Made by a program: the position numbers and the translations under genes. From positions 1-35,823 of IMG/VR virus record IMGVR_UViG_3300010412_000042: a stretch of 35,823 nt of DNA; one strand, 5' to 3'. How positions within the stretch are numbered: the stretch's first letter is position 1; each line of letters opens with the position of its first letter. This document shows, one piece after another, positions 19,269 to 29,300 of the stretch. Below the pieces are notes generated by a model, which ran no database searches, was not told where the DNA came from, and saw only the letters and a list, made by a program, of their open reading frames with translations. Source of the stretch: a virus.

Positions 19269-22200
19269 ATGGCTACTAATACAGTTAGCTTATGGGCAAT
19301 TATAAAAACTAGAGGTCAACAAGAACTACTAGCAGCTTGGCATGCTAGCGAAGGATTAAACGCTAGTTTAAGAGAAACTTCAGCTAGTAGTGGACAGTTA
19401 GATCGTAATATGAAAGGCGCTGCAAAAGCGTCTAGTAATACTACTAAAGAATTCTCTAAGATGGCTCAAGGTCTTGGAGGGCTTGTTCACGCCTATGCAA
19501 CGATAGCGGCTAACGTGTTTGCGGTAACTGCTGCATTTAATATATTAAGAAGTGCAGCAAGAGTAGAACAGTTAACCCAAAGCATGACGGCTTTTAGTAT
19601 TGCTACTGGTGCAGCTACTAGAACTACTGTAGAGGGATTAAAGAAAATATCTCAAGGTGCTTTAAGCACTGAACAAGCAATGAGATCAGTAGCTCAGGCT
19701 ACTGCTGCAGGTTTCGACGCCCAACAAATAAACGATATTGCACAGGTAGCAACTAATGCTTCCAAAGTGCTGGGTAGAGATACTGCTGACTCTATAGATC
19801 GTTTAGTTCGTGGTTTAACTAAATTAGAACCAGAATTAATAGACGAATTAGGATTAATGACTCGTGTAGACGATGCTGTACGAAAATATGCGGATAGTGT
19901 AAATAAATCAGCAACAGATTTAACTACTTACGAAAGAAGAATGGCTTTTGCCAATGCCGTACTAGATGAAGGTATTACCAAATTCGGAGAATTAGGGGAT
20001 TTAGTAGAAGTAAATCCTTACGATAAAATAGCTACTAGTATAGAAAACTTAGGCAAACAAATACTTAACCTATTTGGTGGTCCTATAGCCAGCGTTCTAG
20101 AAACTATAACTGAAAATGCACTTCTTTTAGTAAGTGCTTTTACCTTGTTAGGGGCCAAATTAACTAGTAGAATACTACCAGACTTTTCTGAGCAAGCTGC
20201 CAATATGACAGTGATGGCGGAACAAGCCGAAGAGTTTTCTAAGAAAATGTTAGACAAGGAGCTTATAGCGGCAGTAAAAACCGTTACATCACAGCCCACT
20301 GAAGAAATACGAATAAAAGCTACAGAAGTTACAGGCTTGAGGGATGCTTCCGACAAAGCTTTAGATGATTTAAAAAATAATGGCATAAAGGTAAGTAAAG
20401 AAATTACCAAAGCCATGACAGATGAAAATATAAAGTCTTTAAAGAAAATTAGTACCCAAAATACTAAAGCAATGGAAGAAATCACCAAGCGATTGGCAAC
20501 TAATGTAGGGCTCACTAAAGAAGAAACGCTATTACTAGAAAAACAACTAAGAGACAAAGGTCTATTAGGAGCAGCTTTATCCAAACATATAGCATATTTG
20601 GAGCAAAATTTAGTTTTAGAAAGATTAATAACAGAAGAAGCAAAAAGACAAGCAAATTATAGACAAGCTGAGACAAGACATAGAAAAGCTATAGATAAAA
20701 CTAAATTTGCTCAAGAAAGGCAGGCTGCCGCAACAGTAACCCAAAATATAGGTATGGGAGCTGGTATAGCAGCAGCGGCAGCAATGTTATCTGCTGGGGA
20801 TATTGGAGATTCTATGGAAGCGGCCGCAGAGGGCGCCAAGGATCTTACAAAAACTGGCGAAGCAGTTGAAAAGTCATTAAAAGGGGCAGGAGACGCAGCA
20901 CAGAAAGCTGGGAAAAAAGTAGGAATATTTACAAAGGTATTAAGAGCTGCTCAATTAACTATACCGATACTTGGAGTATCTTTTACTCAACTTATTGGAT
21001 TAATTGCTGAATTCGCTGGAACTATATTTATAATAATTATGGCAATAGAGTTTCTAATCTGGATTTGGACCAAATTGGGCGAAGCCGCTGGATCTTTATC
21101 GGAAAAAATAACTACAGCTGAAGAGTCTTATGCAAACTTAAGAAAAGAAACTGCTAATGCAGCCGAGCAGCAAGAACATTTCAATAGATTGCTACAAAAA
21201 GGATATGCCATAGATGCGTTAGCTCAAAGAGCCAACTCCCTCGCTGCAGCCCTAACCAATTTTAATACTGTTGCTAGAGATAGTGTGAATGCTCTAGGAG
21301 AGATGTTAGAGAAGCAGCAAGATATAGAAAATAGTGGGTTTTGGAGACAAGCTTGGGATGTTGTAACTGGCGGAGGAATTCGTAGAGATTTTAGAGCCAG
21401 ACAACTATTTTCTAACGAACTTACAGCAGCAGAAAGAACAATTGAGGCTACTTTAGGTAAATTAGGTCCGGAAGTAGCCAAAAAGTTAGTTAAAGATATT
21501 AATGCCAGATTAGCGGAAAAAGGTGAAACTCTACTATTTACCTATAATGTAGAAGCTAATGATGCACGTACATATTTAGATCCCAGAGAAGATCCTTTAA
21601 ATGTAGAAGAGGCAGCAAGACGTTCAAAAATAATTGCGGATGTAGTAGACACATCTCTTTCCGCCGTTACAAAGCCTGCTGTAGAGTCTGCCGAAGCGTT
21701 AACTTCTCTCAGGGAAGCGCAGCAAGAATATAATAGAGAACTATCTAATACTGTTAGACAAGTAGCTAGAGAAACTCCCTTTAACGATTTATATAATCAA
21801 TTATTAAATACAGATGAAAAATTAAAAGAAGCTACAGGATCTTTAGGAGATTTAAGCAAAGTAAATTCCACTGATTTAAAAGCATATGCTAATGCTATTA
21901 CAGAAGTAGTAGATAATTCTTTCTTAGCCTCTTTATCTACAGATGCTCAAAGAGCCTTAGTAGAGAAATCAGTGGGAGAGGCCAGAGCATTAATAGAAAA
22001 AGCAGCTGGATTAAATGAAGAACAAGCGGGTCAATTAATAAGTGGAGATGAGGCTAGGAGAATTTTTGCCGCCGTTATAGAAAATGTAGGTGGCGCTGTC
22101 AGTTCTTCTAAAGCTTCATTGGATGCAAGATTAGCAAGTTTAAGAGAAGCAGAACAAATAAATGCACGATTATTAATAGATAGAGAAAGATTGAATGCTT

Positions 22201-24131
22201 TAGACACTAGCCAATTAGATATACAGGCTAAAATTGCCGATAATCAAGCAAAATCTCTTAATTTAGAGATGGTGAAACTAAGGGCAGAAGAAGTAGAGTT
22301 GCAGCAACAATTAGTTGGTGCAAAAGATGACGAAAATCAAAGACAAAATATAATAAACAAACAAAGATTAAACGATCAAAAAATAGAACTACTGCGTGCC
22401 CAGCAACTTAATCTTGTAACAAGAGCACAGTCATTGACTCTATTAGATGCTGCTAATACCCAGAAAGAGATAATAGAGCTAGCTGAAAAGTATCCCACAA
22501 TTCTACAAGAAGCAAGTCAGAAACTAAGCAATATAAATGCTTTAGAGGCTGAAAGATTAGCTATGGTGGGAGCAAACAATCAAGCCATTGTAGATTCTAT
22601 ACAAACAGCTATTGAAGCAAGAAAAATTCAATTTGCAGATTTAATAGAATTTGATACTAGACCACAAGAATTACTGGCTATACAAAATCTAGACAGAATT
22701 AGTAAAGAAAAAGAGTTAAATGTAGCGCTACAGGCTTTAACTGCTAGAAGGGAAGACCTTTTAACAAAAACTCAAAATCAGCAAGTAAAAGACGAAATAA
22801 GAATAGTAGACGAACAAATACTTTTAGCTCAAAGACGAAAAACTATAGAATTAGACACTCTTAGAATAAAGCAAGAAGCAGATTTACAAGAACTTATACT
22901 AAGAAATATAGAATATCAAAACAAGTTTCCTCCTTCTCTGGCTAATGTAAATAGAGCGGCAGAGCAAATCTGGTGGAAAATTGGTAGAAATATGCGAGAA
23001 TCTATAGCAGACTCTACGGGGTTTGTAGAAGGTGCAGCTCAAGTGTTTGAAAACACTATTGATGCAGCAGTAGACTCTTTAGTAGACGGTATTATAGAAG
23101 GTGGAGCAACATTTAGTCAAATTATTGATGATATGCGCCAGGCCCTATCAGACTCTTTAGGAGATATGGCCAAAGATTTAATTAAAATGGGTGTCAAACA
23201 GCAAATAGTGGCTGGCATAGAATTAATAAATCCTAGACTAGCAGAAATGCTGAAAGGTCCACAAGAACAGATTCTACAAGCTCAGACAGAGACTAAAGCC
23301 TCTGTAGATACTGTTAGTACCGCTGTTACTACAACTGGTAATAATACTACCTCTGCTGTACAAAACTATGCTATAGCTTCTGGAGATTACTACAATAAAA
23401 CTTTTAATCAATTTGAATTAATGGTTGATTATTTAAAACAAATAGCTAAGTGTAGCTGTGGTGAACAATTTACAGAAGCTACCCCAGGTAGAACTACTGA
23501 GTTTACCCCAGAAATACTAGATATATTAACTCAGCCAGCACAAAAACAATCGGACGCTGCCGCGTCGACTGCAGCAGCCGCTGATAAGATTACTGAGATG
23601 GCAGATAATTCTTCGAATATCTTCTCCAATATTTTTGATATGTTTGAAGGCGGATTTAAAAATATTATTGACTTAGTAATGAAAGCTCTATCTTTTACCG
23701 GAACATCTACCGGTGGAGGAGGCGGAGGTGGAGGAGATTATGCCGGCGCAATAATGAGTGTAGCTAGAATGTTTTTTGCAGAAAACGGTGGAATAATGAC
23801 CTCTAGAGGTCCTATTAATACTTATTCTACTGGTGGTGTAGCAAATAGTCCTCAAATGGCTATTTTTGGAGAAGGGCGTATGCCGGAAGCGTATGTTCCA
23901 TTACCAGACGGTCAAAGCATTCCTGTAACAATGGAAGGCGGTTCAAATATGCAAAACAATGTTTCTGTAGCTGTAAATATAGATAATAATGGTGGAGCTT
24001 CTACTAATATAACTACAGATGGTGCTGAACAAATGGCAGGACGCCTAGGAGTAGCAATATCTAACGCAGTTAAGCAAGAAATAATGAACCAAAAAAGACC
24101 TGGCGGACTATTAGGTCCAGGGAGACGATAA
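19269..24131 (+). CDS. Tail tape measure protein
   Basis: This 1,620-aa protein sets tail length and is ejected with DNA. It is alpha-helical throughout, with long coiled-coil stretches rich in A, E, K and Q. A hydrophobic segment at about 560-600 (TIPILGVSFTQLIGLIAEFA, then GTIFIIIMAIEFLIWIW) may span the host membrane. Around 1270-1320 there is a lambda gpH-like patch (ALSDSLGDMAKDLIKMGVKQ), later a Gly-run (about 1478-1486), then a glycine- and asparagine-rich end with SPQMAIFGEGRMPEAYVPLP, typical of these proteins. The helical length predicts a tail of about 240 nm at 0.15 nm per residue. Ribosome site AGGAAG precedes the ATG. Confidence 0.95.
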   Translation: MATNTVSLWAIIKTRGQQELLAAWHASEGLNASLRETSASSGQLDRNMKGAAKASSNTTKEFSKMAQGLGGLVHAYATIAANVFAVTAAFNILRSAARVEQLTQSMTAFSIATGAATRTTVEGLKKISQGALSTEQAMRSVAQATAAGFDAQQINDIAQVATNASKVLGRDTADSIDRLVRGLTKLEPELIDELGLMTRVDDAVRKYADSVNKSATDLTTYERRMAFANAVLDEGITKFGELGDLVEVNPYDKIATSIENLGKQILNLFGGPIASVLETITENALLLVSAFTLLGAKLTSRILPDFSEQAANMTVMAEQAEEFSKKMLDKELIAAVKTVTSQPTEEIRIKATEVTGLRDASDKALDDLKNNGIKVSKEITKAMTDENIKSLKKISTQNTKAMEEITKRLATNVGLTKEETLLLEKQLRDKGLLGAALSKHIAYLEQNLVLERLITEEAKRQANYRQAETRHRKAIDKTKFAQERQAAATVTQNIGMGAGIAAAAAMLSAGDIGDSMEAAAEGAKDLTKTGEAVEKSLKGAGDAAQKAGKKVGIFTKVLRAAQLTIPILGVSFTQLIGLIAEFAGTIFIIIMAIEFLIWIWTKLGEAAGSLSEKITTAEESYANLRKETANAAEQQEHFNRLLQKGYAIDALAQRANSLAAALTNFNTVARDSVNALGEMLEKQQDIENSGFWRQAWDVVTGGGIRRDFRARQLFSNELTAAERTIEATLGKLGPEVAKKLVKDINARLAEKGETLLFTYNVEANDARTYLDPREDPLNVEEAARRSKIIADVVDTSLSAVTKPAVESAEALTSLREAQQEYNRELSNTVRQVARETPFNDLYNQLLNTDEKLKEATGSLGDLSKVNSTDLKAYANAITEVVDNSFLASLSTDAQRALVEKSVGEARALIEKAAGLNEEQAGQLISGDEARRIFAAVIENVGGAVSSSKASLDARLASLREAEQINARLLIDRERLNALDTSQLDIQAKIADNQAKSLNLEMVKLRAEEVELQQQLVGAKDDENQRQNIINKQRLNDQKIELLRAQQLNLVTRAQSLTLLDAANTQKEIIELAEKYPTILQEASQKLSNINALEAERLAMVGANNQAIVDSIQTAIEARKIQFADLIEFDTRPQELLAIQNLDRISKEKELNVALQALTARREDLLTKTQNQQVKDEIRIVDEQILLAQRRKTIELDTLRIKQEADLQELILRNIEYQNKFPPSLANVNRAAEQIWWKIGRNMRESIADSTGFVEGAAQVFENTIDAAVDSLVDGIIEGGATFSQIIDDMRQALSDSLGDMAKDLIKMGVKQQIVAGIELINPRLAEMLKGPQEQILQAQTETKASVDTVSTAVTTTGNNTTSAVQNYAIASGDYYNKTFNQFELMVDYLKQIAKCSCGEQFTEATPGRTTEFTPEILDILTQPAQKQSDAAASTAAAADKITEMADNSSNIFSNIFDMFEGGFKNIIDLVMKALSFTGTSTGGGGGGGGDYAGAIMSVARMFFAENGGIMTSRGPINTYSTGGVANSPQMAIFGEGRMPEAYVPLPDGQSIPVTMEGGSNMQNNVSVAVNIDNNGGASTNITTDGAEQMAGRLGVAISNAVKQEIMNQKRPGGLLGPGRR

Positions 24132-24134
24132 AAC

Positions 24135-24494
24135 ATGGCAGATTGGGACGCAACAGTAGGAATAGACCCTTCCCAGTATTTTAAGAAAACTTCTCAACCT
24201 AGAATACGTGAAATATCTTATGGGGACGGCTATGCTCAAAGAATATCCGATGGAATAAATAACTTTAAAGAAAGTTGGAGCCTTAGTTTTACTAATAGAA
24301 CTATTAGTGATGTAAACACTATGTCAGCTTTTTTAACTGCTAGAAACGGGGTGGAGTCCTTTACCTGGACTCCCCCCGGAGAAGTTGTAGCATATAAGGT
24401 TATTTGTAGAAGTTGGGATACGGATACCATTGTAAATGATGGTACTATAGGATTTGGAAGCTTAACGGCTACGTTTGAAAGGGTGTATGATTAA
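24135..24494 (+). CDS. Minor tail protein, lambda gpM-like
   Basis: This 119-aa protein begins MADWDATVGIDPSQYFKKTS and contains REISYGDGYAQRISDGINNF, a hallmark of the phage minor tail protein family of lambda gpM, with FTWTPPGEVVAYKVICRSW near the end. gpM-type proteins form the ring joining tube and tail tip. The length is normal (lambda gpM is 109 aa). It starts three bases after the tape measure stop and ends in a TAATG overlap with the L-like gene, giving the lambda order H, M, L. Confidence 0.9.
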   Translation: MADWDATVGIDPSQYFKKTSQPRIREISYGDGYAQRISDGINNFKESWSLSFTNRTISDVNTMSAFLTARNGVESFTWTPPGEVVAYKVICRSWDTDTIVNDGTIGFGSLTATFERVYD

Positions 24495-25261
24495 TGAGTA
24501 CAGAAAGTAATTTTATTACAGAAATGCTCAAATCTAGTCCTAGCGGAATAGTTGAGCTGTATGAAATAGATTTAACTCCAATAGCAGATTTTTATGATAT
24601 AGCAGTACAAGATAGGCATTTATATTTTCATGCAGGATTAAATGGAGAGTCTACTCCAGATTCTGTAGTTTGGCAAGGTAAAACATATGTACCTATGCCT
24701 ATTAAAGCCACTGGATTTACAGCTGCATCTTCAGGAGAAGTACCTAGGCCTAGTTTGAGCATTTCAAATATTAATTTGGTAGTAGGTACTTTGGTTAAGG
24801 CTTATGCCGATTTAGTTGGTTGCGATTTTTGGAGAAGAAGAACCTTTGTTAAATTTTTAGATGCTGTTAATTTTGATACTGGAAACCCTAATGCTGATCC
24901 TAATGCACATTTTGCAGATGATAGGTTCAGAATAGATAGAAAAGCCAGTGAAACAGCAGTATCTATAGAATTTGAATTAGCTCCTGCTTGGGATGTAGAA
25001 GGATTATTGTTACCTAGAAGAATAGTTACTTCTAATTTATGCCAGTGGATATATAGAGGAGGTACTGAAAATCCTCCAACCTCTGGTTGTACATATAACG
25101 GTAATTTATACTTTAAATCAGATGATACTCCTACAGCAAATCCTAGTGAGGATGTTTGCGGTAAACGACTAAGTTCTTGTATCGCTAGATTTGGAGAAAA
25201 TAATAATAACTTGCCATTTGGAGCATTTCCATCAGCAGGAATTTTTGGCGAATTAACATGA
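24494..25261 (+). CDS. Minor tail protein, lambda gpL-like (Fe-S)
   Basis: This 255-aa protein corresponds to lambda gpL, part of the tail-tip hub. The C-terminal domain keeps four cysteines at about 183, 199, 222 and 229 (NLCQWIY, SGCTY, DVCGKRLSSC), which in gpL bind an iron-sulfur cluster. The N-terminal part has IVELYEIDLTPIADFYD and the beta-rich hub segment VWQGKTYVPMPIKATGF. Length is close to lambda gpL (232 aa). It starts in a TAATG overlap and ends with an ATGA overlap to the JAB-domain gene. Confidence 0.9.
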   Translation: MSTESNFITEMLKSSPSGIVELYEIDLTPIADFYDIAVQDRHLYFHAGLNGESTPDSVVWQGKTYVPMPIKATGFTAASSGEVPRPSLSISNINLVVGTLVKAYADLVGCDFWRRRTFVKFLDAVNFDTGNPNADPNAHFADDRFRIDRKASETAVSIEFELAPAWDVEGLLLPRRIVTSNLCQWIYRGGTENPPTSGCTYNGNLYFKSDDTPTANPSEDVCGKRLSSCIARFGENNNNLPFGAFPSAGIFGELT

Positions 25262-25578
25262 GAGAAGAATTATTGGAGTATGCGTATTCTAAATCTCCTG
25301 AAGAAGCTTGCGGGTTTATACTGTCAGAAGGGTTTCTTCCTCTTGAAAATATTGCGCTTGATAAAATAAACACATTTAAAATTAATCCTTACTTATATTT
25401 AAAACATAAAAAAGCTTTAAAAGCTGTTTTTCATTCTCATCCGACTGGCACAGACCCTTCTATTGCTGACATATATGCTTGCAATGCGGGGACTGTGCCT
25501 TGGATTATATTATCTTTTCCAAATACGTTTAATATTATTTACCCTCCAGGGTATACGAATAGGTTTGTGTTATGTTAA
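25258..25578 (+). CDS. JAB/MPN-domain tail protein (half of lambda gpK)
   Basis: This 106-aa protein has the JAMM zinc-protease motif: E16 in EEACGFI and FHSHPTGTDPSIAD (H59, H61, D71). Lambda gpK has this domain followed by an NlpC/P60 peptidoglycan hydrolase; here only the JAB half is present and no NlpC/P60 gene lies nearby. It may process a tail-tip protein or act on cell-wall material during entry. It starts in an ATGA overlap and overlaps the I-like gene by 7 bp. Confidence 0.92.
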   Translation: MREELLEYAYSKSPEEACGFILSEGFLPLENIALDKINTFKINPYLYLKHKKALKAVFHSHPTGTDPSIADIYACNAGTVPWIILSFPNTFNIIYPPGYTNRFVLC

Positions 25579-26366
25579 CTGTTAATTTACATGGTCATTT
25601 AGAAGAAAAATTTGGCACAGGCTTTAAGTTTGATGCAAAAACTGTTGGGGAAACTATATCTGCTCTTCAGGCAAATTTCCCAGAGTTTTCACATGAATTA
25701 GCTAAAGATAACAGAGCTTATCATGTCCTAGTTGATGCAGAAGATTATGCGGATTCGGAAAAGGTAACTCATCCCATAAAAACAGATTCTACAGTGGATA
25801 TAATTCCGGCTATGGAAGGGTCTGGTGGTGGATTGGGAGCAATTGGAGCAATTATTTTAGGAGCTGTTTTAATTGTTGCTGCACCTTATGCAGCGGCAAC
25901 ATTATTCCAAGGCGTTTTAGCCCCTATGGGAGTTTATGGAGTAACAGCTTCTGTAGTAGCAGGTATTACTTCTATAGGTTGGGGATTGGCATTAGCGGGG
26001 GTAGCTTCTCTACTCGCTCCAGATAAGCCAGATACTTCCAGAACAGACTCGAAAAGCACCTCTTTACAGAGTGGAGAAAATGTTGTAGGACAAGGGATGC
26101 CTGTACCCGTTGGGTACGGAAGATTATTATTAGGAAGCGTGGTTATTAGTGCAACATATCAATCTAATTTAACATTAAGATCATATGCAACGAGTTATAA
26201 GTATAACAACACTATTTATGATGCACATGTAGATCCATTAGTAAGTCCACAAGCTGTAGCCGATTGGCTAAAACAATACGGCTATATAGATCAATCTATT
26301 TATATTAATCTAGATGCAAATGACTTTTTACAGTGGAATTTACCTGTATTAACATCGCTTCCGTAA
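25572..26366 (+). CDS. Tail assembly protein, lambda gpI-like
   Basis: This 264-aa protein begins MLTVNLHGHLEEKFGTGFKF, a ubiquitin-like domain (about 1-80), then a Gly/Ala-rich hydrophobic stretch (about 85-150; GAIGAIILGAVLIVAAPYAA), a serine-rich linker and VGQGMPVPVGYGRLLLGSVV. This is the layout of lambda gpI, needed to assemble the tail tip though not kept in virions. A weakly related C-terminal extension (about 200-264) has no counterpart I recognise. It is followed by the J-like gene after 11 bases, with AAGGAG ahead of that start. Confidence 0.9.
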   Translation: MLTVNLHGHLEEKFGTGFKFDAKTVGETISALQANFPEFSHELAKDNRAYHVLVDAEDYADSEKVTHPIKTDSTVDIIPAMEGSGGGLGAIGAIILGAVLIVAAPYAAATLFQGVLAPMGVYGVTASVVAGITSIGWGLALAGVASLLAPDKPDTSRTDSKSTSLQSGENVVGQGMPVPVGYGRLLLGSVVISATYQSNLTLRSYATSYKYNNTIYDAHVDPLVSPQAVADWLKQYGYIDQSIYINLDANDFLQWNLPVLTSLP

Positions 26367-26377
26367 GGAGTATTTAA

Positions 26378-29300
26378 ATGCCAATAGAAACACATATTAC
26401 CGCAGAGTTAGTTGACTTACTTTGTGAGGGACAGATTGAAGGATTCCCTACTTCTGATATTTATAAGCATATTTATTTTAATGGCGCTAGCCTTCGTGCA
26501 ACTGATGATACTATAAATATAGAAGGAGTCAATGTACAATTTAGAGACGGTAGAATCGATCAAGCTCCTATTAGTGATTATACTTTTGGAGCAGCTATTG
26601 CTCCGTCTAATACTAATATTATAGATACTGGAGATTTCGTAGATCAGAGCATACAAATACGAGATGATACCTCTAATGCTGTAGCAAGAACAGAAGCTGT
26701 AGCATTTACTTTAAAGTTTCCAGAGGGGGTTTGGAGAACAGGAAAAGATACTGGAAATATTAAATCTACTCCAGTAAGCATTAGAATACAGGTTAATAAT
26801 AAGTTTGATGGTTCTGGTACTTGGACTACTCGTATAGAAGATACTATTGATATAAAAGAAACACAGGCTTTCGAAAAAACTTATATAATTGAAATACCTC
26901 CTTCATGGTTAAACAGGTATAGTACGCAAGCAGATGATACCATTGTTTTTAGAATTAGAAAAACTGCTGGAACAGATGACGAACGCAGGCATACTAAAGT
27001 TCAATTAGTATCTGTTAATAAATTTACTAAAAATATTTATTCTATGCCTTACTCTGCCTATATAGGAGTAAGTATTAATTCTGATGAAATATCCTCTATT
27101 CCTAAAAGAAATTATGAGGTTAAATTATTAAAAATAAAAGTACCTAGCAACTATTATTTAACTATAGATGCAGATGGGTATGTAACAGATAGATATTATA
27201 CAGGAAACTGGGACGGTACTTTTAAAACCATGTGGAGTGATAATCCTGCATGGTGTTTTTATGATTTAGCTACTAATCCAAGATATGGTTTAGGTGACTT
27301 CTTAGATCCTACTTTAATAGATAAATGGACTCTATATACAATAGGAAGGTACTGTGATGCTGTAGATGGTAACGGTGCTTTCGTAGGAGTAGATGATGGA
27401 TACGGGGGATATGAACCTAGATATACTTGTAACCTTTTAATAACTGATAGAGAAGAAGCATATAATGTTCTCCAAAGAATGGCTACCATTTTTAGAGGTA
27501 TTATATTCTATCATCAGAATAAGTTAACTGCGTTACAGGATGCTCCGACTTGGTGGACACATTCATTTAATAACACTAATATAGAAGGCGGTATATTTAC
27601 TTATAGTGGATCTAGCATTAAAGCTAGACACTCTGTCGCATTAGTAAAATGGAAAGATCCAGCTGATTTTTATGCAGAAAAGGTAGAATATGTAGAAGAT
27701 CCCGATTCGGTTCTACGATATGGATATAGAGAACTAGAAATTGAAGCAGTTGGGTGTACTTCCAAAGGACAAGCCCATAGAGTAGGATTACTTACTTTAA
27801 TTACTGAAAAATTCGAGACAGAAACCGTAGTATTTAAAACTGGTTTGGAAGGCGCAACTGTAACTCCAGGTCAGGTTATTTTAATTAAAGATTCTTTCCG
27901 CCAACAAGTACGCGCAGGCGGAAGAACTGTAAGCGCGGCAGCAGACTGGATACAGTTAGATGCCCCTACGTACATAGATCCTACGTTAACTAATAGATAT
28001 TTAGTAGTAGTGGTAAATGAAGAGTATACTTATACTCTTCCCAATGGTTCCACTCAAACTACTATTATGCCAAAAAATTATGCTTATCAAATAGCGGCAT
28101 CTAGTAATAGCTCAGGTCCAACTGACCTAAAAACTACTATTACTATAACACAACCTTGGACTACCGATCCAGCACCAGGTAATATTTGGTATATTACTTC
28201 TGATGAAGATACTCGAAAAGCTTTCAGAGTATTATCTGTAGTAGAACAAGATGATGGTGTTACTTATGAAATAACTGCTTTAGAGCATGAAACAACTAAA
28301 TACGATCAGGCGGATAATGGATATATTCTTGAGTTGCCTAAAGATACTGCTGCTTATTTATATCCTGCTTTACCTACTTCGGTCACTCTAGATTCTTGGG
28401 GATATGAAGATAATAGATCAGGAGATATTTATAATTGGAGAGTTTATGCTAACGTATCTTGGACCTGTCCTGGATACGTTAATGGGGATAAGTATCATAT
28501 TTATATCTCTCATAATGGTGGAGAATTTGAACTACTTAGATCCAATGTTGGAAGTCTAAGTGTTTCTCTCACAAATTTAAGAGTAGGTACCTACATTTTT
28601 AGAATTATACCTGTTAACGTGTTTGGAAGAGCGGCAGAGACAGGTGCAGATTCTATAACATATGAATTAGGTACGGCACCTATTGCTCCGGAAAATCCTA
28701 CCATAGACGGTATATATCCCGGATTTAAGCAAATTGCAATGTATTGGACTCCTCCCCCTTCGGGCAAATTAGCTCATTATGAAATATGGAGAGATGGTAC
28801 CGATACAACTGTTAGTGTTGTATTAAAAGTAACTTCTATTAATGAAGATACTAATATAATTAGATTAGTAACAAATGATGGTAGTCCTACTTCATTTGAT
28901 CTATCTGCTGAATATATAAGACTTGGGTTACCTGGAGACGGTTACTACTGTGCAAAGGCAATTTCTTGGGATGAGATCAATACTACTACAATAGACGTAG
29001 AAGTAGATAATTTAGCTGGAGTAGAATTAGATTTACTTGGAAATCAAGTAAGCAAAGTTGGTAATGCCAGACAAGTTACAATTACAACTGGTGATGTTTA
29101 TATACACACAGGGTTGGAAAATAAAACAGAATATACTTATTATATTCGTGCAGTAAATCCTCTATGGAAAAACTTGGTCAATGATTGGGTATCAGTAGGT
29201 ACTGCAACAACCTCTGCCGGACCTAGTGAAAACTATTCTGGCTACGTTACTTGGGAGTACAATGGATCTATAGAAAACTGGACCGTTCTTCCTAATACTG

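Noticed and set aside
20018-20584. 188-aa minus-strand frame inside the tape measure gene
   Set aside because: Antisense to a clear tape measure sequence; its serine- and leucine-rich composition is typical of a reverse reading of helical coding DNA.
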